In this document: positions 11,681 through 19,362 of the stretch, piece after piece
Position numbering within the stretch: position 1 is the first letter of the stretch
How the letters are laid out: every line of letters begins with the position of its first letter
DNA from: Lachnospiraceae bacterium
GTDB lineage: Bacteria > Bacillota > Clostridia > Lachnospirales > Lachnospiraceae
Length of the DNA stretch: 64,000 nucleotides
Assembly: GCA_910576385.1 (NCBI GenBank)
Contig: CAJTIR010000002.1
Location: 183,181-247,180 of the forward strand
Direction: 5' to 3'
Made by a program: the position numbers and the translations under genes
The notes under the pieces: generated by a model
The model's database searches: none
The model's input: only the letters and a program-made list of their open reading frames with translations
Told to the model about the DNA's origin: nothing

Positions 11681-12569
11681 CTACTTTCATCTGTACAAAT
11701 GCCAGAATAGCTACCAAAATAAAGATCAGGAAGGACATTGCTGCTGCATATCCAAACTTTGGCACATATTTAAAGGATTGATTATAAATGTAATGAGACA
11801 TTGTGATTGTTGCATTGGATGGGCCTCCTCTTGTCAGGTTGAGAGACTCATCGAACAACTGCAAAGTTCCGTTGGTAGACATAATTGCTGTCAGAAGAAT
11901 GGTTGGCTTTAACAGCGGAACTGTAATCTTAAAGAAAGTCTGCATTGGACTTGCTCCGTCAATCTTTGCAGCCTCATACACAGAATATTCTATATTTTGT
12001 AATCCGGACAGATAAAATACCATATTATATCCGGTCCATCTCCAAATCAATGCAATAATAATTACAATTTTTGCACTGGTTGCATGACCCAGGAAATTAT
12101 ATCCTGTATTTAAAATTCCAAACTTAATCAACACGGAATTGATAAAACCGTCTACTCCAAAAAGAGAACGAAAGATAATCGCATAAGAAACAAGCGATGT
12201 TGCACAAGGTAAGAAAATTGCAGTACGGAATAAACCTTTACAGCGAAGATTCTTATTATTTAACATAGATGCCAGGATCAATGCCAAGATTAACATGATC
12301 GGCACTTGGATAATCAGATAGAGAAACGTATTTCCCAGGGACTGCATAAAGACTGTGTCCTTAAACATACGGGAATAGTTGCTGAATCCATCAAACTTTA
12401 ACTTATTAGCTGTTCCAGTCTGTAAAGACAGGATAAATGCCTGGATCATCGGCCAAAAGCTCATGGCTGCAATCATCAATGTTGCTGGCGTCAAAAATAT
12501 CCAGCCGGTGAGATTATGCCTTTTCTCCAATGACATTTTTCTTTTTTTGGCTTCTTTTGTCTGGCTCAC
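11664..12569 (-). CDS. Sugar ABC transporter permease, MalF/GanP type
   Basis: A 302-residue CUT1 permease with six membrane segments and the EAA loop VYEAAKIDGASPMQTFFKIT. The start is taken as GTG at 12567-12569 (VSQTKEAKKRKM...) because AAAGGGGGT lies six nt upstream; the longer in-frame start at 12623 has no ribosome site and falls in an intercistronic hairpin. It pairs with the following permease (17-nt overlap) and lies downstream of the binding-protein gene. Confidence 0.92.
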   Translation of the reverse strand: MSQTKEAKKRKMSLEKRHNLTGWIFLTPATLMIAAMSFWPMIQAFILSLQTGTANKLKFDGFSNYSRMFKDTVFMQSLGNTFLYLIIQVPIMLILALILASMLNNKNLRCKGLFRTAIFLPCATSLVSYAIIFRSLFGVDGFINSVLIKFGILNTGYNFLGHATSAKIVIIIALIWRWTGYNMVFYLSGLQNIEYSVYEAAKIDGASPMQTFFKITVPLLKPTILLTAIMSTNGTLQLFDESLNLTRGGPSNATITMSHYIYNQSFKYVPKFGYAAAMSFLIFILVAILAFVQMKVGDKRD

Positions 12570-12595
12570 ATCTTTACCCCCTTTATAAATCAGTT

Positions 12596-12621
12596 GGGGG
12601 ACAGCAAACTTGCTGGCCCCC
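12596..12621 (-). promoter_or_regulatory. Intercistronic stem-loop after the binding-protein gene
   Basis: GGGGG-a-CAGCA and TGCTG-g-CCCCC pair around a short loop. No U-run follows. Its place between the solute-binding gene and permease genes resembles the hairpins that protect binding-protein mRNA and raise its amount over the permeases. A weaker hairpin (ACTTAC/GTAAGT) lies at about 12680-12701. Confidence 0.65.
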
Positions 12622-12718
12622 ACACTGTTTTTATTGAATGCAATTACTTCTATGCACTGCGGACAGGTGATTGCCCATATCTACTTACAGATTTACCGTA
12701 AGTAAATGGTCAATGTTC

Positions 12719-14125
12719 CTACTGCTCCATATTGAACTCAATTGTGCTCTGTGCTTCTTTAAGTGCATCGTCAATATTGCCGCCGCCAACAACGTTCTGC
12801 ATAGCTGTTGCTACAGCGTCACGTGCTTCATAGTAATATACACCTGTATTATTGCTGGGGATCTTTCCTGCAAACTCTGTGATCTTTGAGAATACTGCAT
12901 CGCCGCCGTAGAATTCAGAAGGCTCGCCATATACATCAGAATCACCAGCCGGCAGATATGTAGCAAGTGCGCCAGAAGACGGAAGAATAGTTTCGTATAA
13001 TTCAACGCTTCCTGCAAATGTGCTTGCCAAGAAATCTTTTGCTAAGTCTACATTCTTGCAGTTGCTGGTAACAGCCCAAGAAGAACCACCATTGTTAGAA
13101 TAATTTGTTGCGTTCTCTACATCTACAAGCTTTGGCATATTGGTAATGCCCCATTTTCCGCTCTGATCATCTGCGGTCTGGATAGATGCCATAATCCAGC
13201 ATCCATTGATGGTACCTGCTACTGTCTCAGTTGTAAGAGTAGAAATATACTGATCCCAGTCATTTACCTCTACCAATACTCCAGCTTCTTTCAAAGCAGC
13301 ATAAGTTTCCATAACTTTCTTCAAAGCAGCATTGTCAACCATTGCTGGCTTTCCTTCGTCATCAAACAAAGAAGATCCGCAAGACTGAAGCATCATCATG
13401 ATAACATCGGACTCACCAGCCTGGCAGGAAAGCAATGGCTTGCCAGTCTTTTCTAAAACAGTTTTACCTTTTTCCAGATACTCATCCCATGTGATATCTG
13501 TAAAGTCATCTATTTTCATGCCAGCCTGTTCCAAAATATCGGTTCTGTAAGCAGCAATTACTGCGCCGTTGTCAAATGGAACACCATAGTTCTTGCCATC
13601 TATTACAGAATAAGCAGTCTTAGCTTCACCAAACTTGCTGTAGTCTACAGCGCCTGTTAAATCAACAAATGCCTCTGGATAAGAGATAACGTTCTTCTGG
13701 AATGCATTATCCTGCATCAAGATAATATCTGGTAATGTCTCAAAACTTCCACTGGTTGCAGCGGTTGTCAATTTACTCTGAACATCATCCCAAGGAGTCT
13801 CGATTACTTCCAGTTCGAAATCTGCATGATCTTTCTTGTAGATTTTTCCTGCCTCCTCCATAGCATACATGTTAAATGCTGGGTCCCAGCACCATACAGT
13901 CAACTTGTTGCCGCCCTCAGAAGAGGAACTCTCTGAATCGCCTGCTTCTTTACTTTCATCTGCTGCATTGTTGTCACTGGATGCACTCTCATCTGATGCA
14001 CTGCTGCCATTGCTTGCTTCCTGGTTGGTATCAGCAGCATTATCATCTTTCTTGTCGCCGCATCCTGCCAACATTGTTGCTGTCATTGCTGCACAGAGCA
14101 ATGCACATAAAAGTTTTCTCTTCAT
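12719..14125 (-). CDS. Sugar ABC transporter solute-binding lipoprotein
   Basis: A 468-residue extracellular lipoprotein. It has a signal peptide with lipobox LAGC (Cys about residue 22), then a Ser/Asp/Glu-rich linker of about 50 residues and a family 1 binding fold (LTVWCWDPAFNMYAMEEAG; MQDNAFQKNV; NYGVPFDNGAVIAAYRTDIL). It delivers sugar to the two permeases. The ATG follows AGGGAGGAAAG. It is the first gene of the galactan operon, behind promoter 14206-14234. The ligand is inferred as galactan or lactose-type oligosaccharides from the GH53 and GH2 genes. Confidence 0.93.
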   Translation of the reverse strand: MKRKLLCALLCAAMTATMLAGCGDKKDDNAADTNQEASNGSSASDESASSDNNAADESKEAGDSESSSSEGGNKLTVWCWDPAFNMYAMEEAGKIYKKDHADFELEVIETPWDDVQSKLTTAATSGSFETLPDIILMQDNAFQKNVISYPEAFVDLTGAVDYSKFGEAKTAYSVIDGKNYGVPFDNGAVIAAYRTDILEQAGMKIDDFTDITWDEYLEKGKTVLEKTGKPLLSCQAGESDVIMMMLQSCGSSLFDDEGKPAMVDNAALKKVMETYAALKEAGVLVEVNDWDQYISTLTTETVAGTINGCWIMASIQTADDQSGKWGITNMPKLVDVENATNYSNNGGSSWAVTSNCKNVDLAKDFLASTFAGSVELYETILPSSGALATYLPAGDSDVYGEPSEFYGGDAVFSKITEFAGKIPSNNTGVYYYEARDAVATAMQNVVGGGNIDDALKEAQSTIEFNMEQ

Positions 14126-14169
14126 ATTCTTTCCTCCCTAAAACTTATTTTATAATTTAGAGCAACAAA

Positions 14170-14184
14170 TGCGCACTTTGCGCA
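14170..14184. promoter_or_regulatory. Possible operator: paired TGCGCA motifs
   Basis: TGCGCA-ctt-TGCGCA lies just downstream of the expected start of the sugar-transport transcript. The motif has a central CG step as LacI-family operators do. Another TGCGCA lies at 14585-14590, closer to lacI. Binding by the neighbouring LacI protein is inferred. Confidence 0.4.
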
Positions 14185-14205
14185 ATCGGTTGTTCTATAT
14201 CCATA

Positions 14206-14240
14206 AGTTTACCAAAGATGTGATTTGATGTCAATGTCAA
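14206..14240 (-). promoter_or_regulatory. Promoter of the galactan transport operon
   Basis: On the minus strand TTGACA (14229-14234), a 17-bp spacer and TAAACT (14206-14211) precede the binding-protein gene by about 80 nt. A second TTGACA (14235-14240) abuts the first one. Confidence 0.65.
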
Positions 14241-14703
14241 CACTTTCCAGTTTTTTTCCGTTTTTTTTGTGTAATGTGACTAAGAATTTTTCGTCACTAT
14301 TACCACATTTAACATACAGACAACCACTTTCACAGGCATATTTTAATAGAAATTGCACATATTTGCGGTATCTTCCTTTTTATGAAAACGTTACCATCCC
14401 TATAAAAACGGCATTTTTTTATTCACAATTGTTTTACTGAATTATTTGGTAAATTTACCGATATTTTTCCATTATTTTACTGTTATTATTTACTAAATAT
14501 TTAATAATATCAATCTATTTTTCTAAATATTTTAATTCTACCTACTGCGCCTTCCACAAGATTCTTTACCAAAAATCATCATTGTGCGCACCGAACACAA
14601 CTAAAAATCCATGATATTCGTGATACTTAAACTTCTACCTCGACAGCCTTATTTTTTCCTAGATACAAAAATCTTCGATCATAGATATAAAGCTATTTTC
14701 ATA
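14241..14703. other. AT-rich regulatory intergenic region, no gene
   Basis: The gap between the transport operon and lacI has no convincing reading frame. At 14383-14396 TGAAAACGTTACCA exactly matches the degenerate cre/LacI-type operator pattern TGWAARCGYTWNCW. It lies about 150 bp upstream of the transport promoter and could bind CcpA or the local LacI protein. The rest is T/A-rich with no clear structure. Confidence 0.5.
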
Positions 14704-14754
14704 AACAAAAAAGAACAGATACTCTCAAAAAACTCTTTCTCAATAAGTATCTGT
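14704..14754 (-). terminator. lacI transcription terminator
   Basis: ACAGATACT (14715-14723) pairs with AGTATCTGT (14746-14754). On the minus strand the stem is followed by TTCTTTTTTG, a U-run, about 50 nt after the lacI stop. Confidence 0.65.
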
Positions 14755-14803
14755 CCTTTAAAATTTACTAAATATGCGTATTCTGTCGATAAACTTCTGT
14801 TTC

Positions 14804-15811
14804 TTACATCGTAGATTCTTTTAGTATTACTTCATATCCTAACAGCGTCCTTTGCTTCACAGCATTTCCCTCAATCAGCTCCATCAGTGTCTTACATGCC
14901 ACTGTTCCCAGCTCTCTGGCATTGAAAGAGAGCGAGGTAATGGAAGGAAGATTATTCTCCAAAATAGAGCTATCATAAAAAGATGCCACCTTCATCTGTT
15001 TTGGCACAGAGATATGCTCTTTCCGCAGTTTATTCAATACATGCATACACACTGCGTCATCCAGGCAGACAATACAGTCCACCTGCTCTTGCAGAAGCTT
15101 CTCCACTGCACGCTGAATCATAATCTCTTTTTCCACATTTACAAAAACAATATCCTGATTCAAGGCAATTCCAGCCTCTTTATGTGCCTCAATATAGCCT
15201 TTCAGACGATTCTGCGTCACCACATGAGATTCAATCCCCCCAATCAGCCCTATACGACTAAGTTTTTTCATTAGGAGGATGGAAATCAGCTCCCGACAAG
15301 CGTTCTTATGGTCATTATCCACTTGAACCACATCTTGGTCATTGGTACTGCCCACTGTCACAAACGGAATTCCCTGGGATTTCAGATACTCAATATGAAT
15401 ATCTTTGGTAAAGGTTCGCATCAGCACGATTCCATCTACTTTGTGGTTTTCGACCATTCGCACAAGCTGCCCGCAGTCACTCTCACGGCTCATCGTGAGC
15501 AGGATATCATAATCCATACTGACTGCTGTCTCCTCAATTCCAATCAGGCATGTCTGAAAAAAAGGCAGATCCACCACAGAATAATCCTCTGGCAGCATCA
15601 CACCAATATTATATGTTTTTAATTGCGCCAAACCTTTGGCGAGGACATTTGGTTTATAATTGTGTTTTTCAATGTAAGTCAACACACGCTCTCTGGTTGT
15701 TTTTCCGATTCTCCCTTTACCGGAGATTGCTCTGGATACTGTGGATTTAGACACTCCCAGAGCTTCCGCCACATCTGAAATTGTCAGCTTTTTCTCATTT
15801 GACTGTTCCAT
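14804..15811 (-). CDS. LacI-family transcriptional regulator
   Basis: A 335-residue DNA-binding repressor. Its N-terminal helix-turn-helix LTISDVAEALGVSKSTVSRA and hinge are followed by a periplasmic-binding-like effector domain (YNIGVMLPEDYSV, VDGIVLM, VDNDHKNACRELI, RIGLIGG). It is transcribed on the same strand, upstream of the galactan operon, with its own ribosome site GAGGTGATACG. It most likely controls transport and hydrolase genes in response to a galactose-derived sugar; candidate sites are at 14170 and 14383. Confidence 0.92.
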   Translation of the reverse strand: MEQSNEKKLTISDVAEALGVSKSTVSRAISGKGRIGKTTRERVLTYIEKHNYKPNVLAKGLAQLKTYNIGVMLPEDYSVVDLPFFQTCLIGIEETAVSMDYDILLTMSRESDCGQLVRMVENHKVDGIVLMRTFTKDIHIEYLKSQGIPFVTVGSTNDQDVVQVDNDHKNACRELISILLMKKLSRIGLIGGIESHVVTQNRLKGYIEAHKEAGIALNQDIVFVNVEKEIMIQRAVEKLLQEQVDCIVCLDDAVCMHVLNKLRKEHISVPKQMKVASFYDSSILENNLPSITSLSFNARELGTVACKTLMELIEGNAVKQRTLLGYEVILKESTM

Positions 15812-15862
15812 CGTATCACCTCATACTCATTCCCCACAGTGCTATCGACATTTCTATTTTTA

Positions 15863-17911
15863 CTACTGCTCTGGTTCCGGTTCTGACCCCGGTTCTGGCT
15901 CTGGTTCCGATTCTGGTTGCTGTTGCTCTAATTCACTAAGAATCCGTTCTGCCTCTTCCAAAATAGAAACATTCGTCACCTTACTGCGAGCTGCTTCTGA
16001 AAGCTGGTTATATTGCGCCCGGATTCCTTCAATCTCTCCTTTCATCTCCAATGTGATTCCTCTTCCAGCCAATCCATTGATTGCATCAATTACTGGCTGC
16101 GCTTCTGCCTGTGCCTGTTGATCTATTGTATCTGTCTCGAGCTGCGCAATCATTGCTTCTGCTGCTTCCAGCACTGCATAATTGCCTACGTATTCTTTTG
16201 CCAAATCACTGAGCGCATTGTACTGATTTCTGACATTTATTACAGCATCCTTTCTCTCTAGTGTAATCTCTCCTAAACTGTCAATGGCCGCAATCACTGG
16301 CTGCGCTTCTGCTTCTGCAGCCTGCCTTACTTCTGCTTCCTGGGCTTCTCTTGCTGCCTCTGCCTCTTCCTCGGCCTTGGTCTGCGCACTTTCTGAACCT
16401 GACAGATTGTATACTAAAATAGCGCATCCCGGCTCAATATTTTCATACAATGTCTGCGCGGCGCTAAAAGGCATATTTACACAGCCGTGAGATCCATTTC
16501 TTTTATAAAAATTGCCTCCAAAAGCAGATCTCCAATTGGCGTCATGAAATCCTACTCCACCGTTAAAAGGCATCCAATAAGTTACTGGCGTCGCATAATC
16601 TTCGCCTCTCAGTGTCTTGTCCCGTTCCTTATAATACAGTCCATAAGCGCCAACAGGCGTGCTCCAACCTTTGGCATCATTTCCTGATACAAAATCTGTA
16701 TCTAAAATCAACTCACCATTTTTATAATAAAACAAATGCTGTGAAGTCAAGTTTACTTCTACATATGTATCACCATAATCATTTCCACTGCGGCTGTTCG
16801 CCCATTTATCATATTCTGGCTCTCTGGCAACGGACTCTCCATTCTGAATCAGATCAAATAACGCTTGTGTCTCTTTTTCCCGATCAATCCTCCAGCCGTA
16901 ATCACCACCGCTTACTGTCACTTCTGTCCCATAGGAAGTTTTCAAATTCTTGGACTTTCCAGCAGTATTCCATTTTTCAGCCAATTGATCTACATAGGCC
17001 GCAACCTGCTCATTTGACAACTGCGCCTCAAAATTTTCTGTATGTGTGACCCACTGGCTAATTGTCTCTCCATCTAAAACTTGCTCCTGGTCTCCAAATT
17101 GGTATGTGATTACTGTATTCACATACTGATTCATTTTATTGACCAAATCTTTCAGCTCCTGAGATTCTTTGGTATACGTAGGTTTTGTATAACAATCTTC
17201 TTCTTCCAGTGATATCGAGGACTGCAAATTTAAAATTGCCTTTCCCAATTTCTTGAGAAACTTTTTCTTATTGACAGTGGTACCCTCTTCCTCAGGCATA
17301 ATCTTATATCCATCTTCCTTGGAATATTCTGACACAAAAGCATTCTCTGGCTGTTCCATCTGTTTTTTATCTAACATCTTAAGCTCGCCAGCCTTTTGTT
17401 TCATTGCCTTCTTATCATAATCTACCATAGTCTCTACTTCAATTAGATTTGTCTCAAATAAAGATATTGGCCAGGCAAAACCATTTTGTTTTCTCAATTC
17501 TTTCTGCAAAGAACCATCAAATACAGTTTTCAAGGCGATATCTTCACCTGTAATAATTTCTTCCTCCTCATAACGCCCTTCTATTCTAATCTCATATCCC
17601 TTAGTCTGATGTATAATCTGCTGTTCCACATCTTCCACATTTTTTCCTGATGCGTCAACCCCATTGATTGTTGTACCTGGAAGATAATGTTCATTAAAAT
17701 AAACTGCTATTCCTATATAAACGAAAAGGCATCCGATTATTGTTCCCATTGACAACCAAATCCAAAGTCTCTTGCGTTTCCCTCTTGATTTCTTGTTTCC
17801 GCTATTCGGTTTCTGATGGATTCTCTTTGAGTTCTGCTTTTTTTCCCCTGATCTTTGATTTTTGATCTGGGAACGTTGCTGTTTTGCTTCTGTCTTCTCT
17901 GTCTTTTTCAT
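15863..17911 (-). CDS. L,D-transpeptidase with PG-binding domain and C-terminal helical repeats
   Basis: A 682-residue membrane-anchored cell-wall cross-linking enzyme. Order: basic Lys/Gln-rich cytoplasmic tail, one membrane helix at about 49-72, a PG_binding_4-type region (YLPGTTINGVDASGKNVEDVE), a YkuD catalytic domain with GSHGCVNMPF (catalytic Cys near 474), then two related helical repeats. Each repeat carries AQPVI(A/D)AI, ITLE(R/M)K and YN(A/Q)LS(D/E). The C terminus is a Glu/Pro/Ser tail (ESEPEPEPGSEPEPEQ). AAGGTAGGATT precedes the ATG. It would form 3-3 cross-links in peptidoglycan. It is monocistronic, 51 nt upstream of lacI on the same strand. Confidence 0.92.
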   Translation of the reverse strand: MKKTEKTEAKQQRSQIKNQRSGEKKQNSKRIHQKPNSGNKKSRGKRKRLWIWLSMGTIIGCLFVYIGIAVYFNEHYLPGTTINGVDASGKNVEDVEQQIIHQTKGYEIRIEGRYEEEEIITGEDIALKTVFDGSLQKELRKQNGFAWPISLFETNLIEVETMVDYDKKAMKQKAGELKMLDKKQMEQPENAFVSEYSKEDGYKIMPEEEGTTVNKKKFLKKLGKAILNLQSSISLEEEDCYTKPTYTKESQELKDLVNKMNQYVNTVITYQFGDQEQVLDGETISQWVTHTENFEAQLSNEQVAAYVDQLAEKWNTAGKSKNLKTSYGTEVTVSGGDYGWRIDREKETQALFDLIQNGESVAREPEYDKWANSRSGNDYGDTYVEVNLTSQHLFYYKNGELILDTDFVSGNDAKGWSTPVGAYGLYYKERDKTLRGEDYATPVTYWMPFNGGVGFHDANWRSAFGGNFYKRNGSHGCVNMPFSAAQTLYENIEPGCAILVYNLSGSESAQTKAEEEAEAAREAQEAEVRQAAEAEAQPVIAAIDSLGEITLERKDAVINVRNQYNALSDLAKEYVGNYAVLEAAEAMIAQLETDTIDQQAQAEAQPVIDAINGLAGRGITLEMKGEIEGIRAQYNQLSEAARSKVTNVSILEEAERILSELEQQQPESEPEPEPGSEPEPEQ

Positions 17912-18003
17912 AATCCTACCTTTCTTTCCTTTGTAGTTTCTCTATTTATTATAATTCTATTTTTCATAAAGTCAAATAATTTCTGTTTTTCAATATTTTA
18001 CAG

Positions 18004-18032
18004 TTGACAATTTTTTATTTCTATGATAGACT
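18004..18032 (+). promoter_or_regulatory. tRNA-Pro promoter
   Basis: TTGACA (18004-18009), 17 bp, TAGACT (18027-18032), placing the start about 5 nt before the tRNA. Confidence 0.7.
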
Positions 18033-18043
18033 ACTATATGTTT

Positions 18044-18118
18044 CGGGGTATGGCTCAGCTTGGCTAGAGCGCACGGCTGGGGGCCGTGAGGTCGCAGGTT
18101 CGAATCCTGTTACCCCGA
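18044..18118 (+). tRNA. tRNA-Pro, anticodon GGG
   Basis: The sequence folds as a complete cloverleaf: acceptor CGGGGTA/TACCCCG, D-stem GCTC/GAGC, anticodon stem CACGG/CCGTG with loop CTGGGGG (anticodon GGG, reading CCC/CCU), T-arm GCAGG-TTCGAAT-CCTGT, discriminator A. CCA is not encoded. It stands alone at the edge of the accessory island that starts just downstream. Confidence 0.96.
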
Positions 18119-18422
18119 TTTTTTATATGCTTTTTATATCTGCTTCTTTGCTTCAATGGATTTCTTTATCATCTGCTTTGCCCCTGTCTCTGCCTATCTG
18201 TGTTTACCATTCAATTTCATTATTTATCCTACTCATGAATATATCGTTCTCTTTGCTTTCTTATATGCGCTTGTATTGTCTATAATTATCTCTTATGTAA
18301 CTGAAATTAATGTTTTGGCAACTGGGAATGCTTGATTTTACTGGCTTCTTGGAATGTGGTGCTGCAAACATGCTATAAACGCAGGACTTCTCATTGCGCC
18401 TCACCACACCTCTGAGTTATAA
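18119..18422. other. AT-rich spacer after tRNA-Pro, nothing recognised
   Basis: No plausible gene or strong structure is seen. No copy of the tRNA 3' end was found near the other island edge, so a tRNA-site integration is not supported. Confidence 0.5.
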
Positions 18423-18467
18423 AAGAAAGAGATGCATAAAATAGCAAATGCGTCTCTCCTTCTTTTT
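18423..18467. terminator. Bidirectional hairpin terminator of the toxin-antitoxin operon
   Basis: AGAGATGCAT (18428-18437) pairs with ATGCGTCTCT (18448-18457), extended by AAGAA/TTCTT across a CC bulge, with a T-run on the plus strand and a mixed T-run on the minus strand. It lies 190 nt after the toxin stop. Confidence 0.5.
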
Positions 18468-18658
18468 CTCACAAAATATTATTCAAATTTGGCGTGTTTA
18501 CTTATATTTCTAAACATTTCAGTTTGGTTTTTTCTTGACGATCCATTTCATATCTCAATTACATATATTATCTTGGCTTACTGATTTTCTGTTGCCCAAA
18601 TATTGCCATTTCATTATATCTATCATGTGATATTTCACAGCGAGTTTTAAGAATACGT

Positions 18659-18976
18659 TTAGCCTTCTAATAATCTTTTACTTATGTCTGAAGCACTATA
18701 CAGTACTCTTGTCACAATTACCCTGTCTTCTTCTATAAAATAGAACACAGAATAATTGTCAACAATAAGCTGTCTCAATCCAATTGTATGCTCCGGTTCA
18801 GTTTCCATTAACCTAATTCGTTCTGGAAATACACTTAACTTCTCAATTGCATTCGCAATTCTATTATATTGTTCAATTGCATTTTCTATTGCTTGGACTT
18901 GTTCGGCAATGTAAGTATATATTTCTTCCATATCTACCAATGCCTTATCAGTAATTTGCACTTGATAAACATTCAT
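18659..18976 (-). CDS. RelE/ParE-family toxin
   Basis: A 105-residue ribonuclease or gyrase-toxin fold protein. The start is the ATG at 18976 (MNVYQVQITDKALVDMEE) with AGGGAG upstream. The family C-terminal block GLRQLIVDNYSVFYFIEEDRVIVTRVLY is complete: its RQL.VDNY.V.Y strands and the following VTRVLYSASD are well preserved. It begins one nt after the antitoxin stop. It is part of the AT-rich island next to a McrBC-like operon, where such modules often stabilise defence genes. Whether it cuts mRNA or hits gyrase cannot be told. Confidence 0.88.
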   Translation of the reverse strand: MNVYQVQITDKALVDMEEIYTYIAEQVQAIENAIEQYNRIANAIEKLSVFPERIRLMETEPEHTIGLRQLIVDNYSVFYFIEEDRVIVTRVLYSASDISKRLLEG

Positions 18977-18977
18977 A

Positions 18978-19280
18978 CTAATGATTCTCCCTGAATTTTG
19001 CAAAAGCGGATGCTGCATCCTGTACTCTACCTGCTTTCACATCCTCATAGCCTTCCTGCAGTTTATTATGAATTTCTTCCGCACTCATCACATCCATGTT
19101 AAGTGACTGTGGAGCTTTCGGAAGACTAATTGAAAAAGGAATACCTCCGGTCAAGGAAATTTGATTCAAATACATATCAATCGCTGTTGACATTGGAATG
19201 CCTAAACGTGATAAAACATCTTCCGCACGCTGTTTTACAGACGGATTAACTCTTAAATTTAATGTAGCTGTTTTCTCCAT
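18978..19280 (-). CDS. RelB/DinJ-family antitoxin
   Basis: A 100-residue protein with an N-terminal ribbon-helix-helix (TATLNLRVNPSVKQRAEDVL) for DNA binding and dimerisation, the RelB/DinJ signature GIPMSTAIDMYLNQI and a C-terminal toxin-neutralising tail. AAAGGAGGTGA precedes the ATG. It is the first gene of the pair and should repress its own promoter through the palindrome at 19307-19325. Confidence 0.9.
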   Translation of the reverse strand: MEKTATLNLRVNPSVKQRAEDVLSRLGIPMSTAIDMYLNQISLTGGIPFSISLPKAPQSLNMDVMSAEEIHNKLQEGYEDVKAGRVQDAASAFAKFRENH

Positions 19281-19303
19281 TTATCGTCACCTCCTTTTTC
19301 TCT

Positions 19304-19332
19304 ATTGTAACGTATTCGTCGTTACTTTGCAA
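19304..19332 (-). promoter_or_regulatory. Toxin-antitoxin promoter with embedded operator
   Basis: TTGCAA (19327-19332), 17 bp and TACAAT (19304-19309) on the minus strand. A perfect inverted repeat GTAACG-n7-CGTTAC (19307-19325) fills the spacer and overlaps the -10, a logical operator for the ribbon-helix-helix antitoxin. Confidence 0.7.
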
Positions 19333-19362
19333 TCAAATTGGCTTCATTTCCCATTGGTACAA

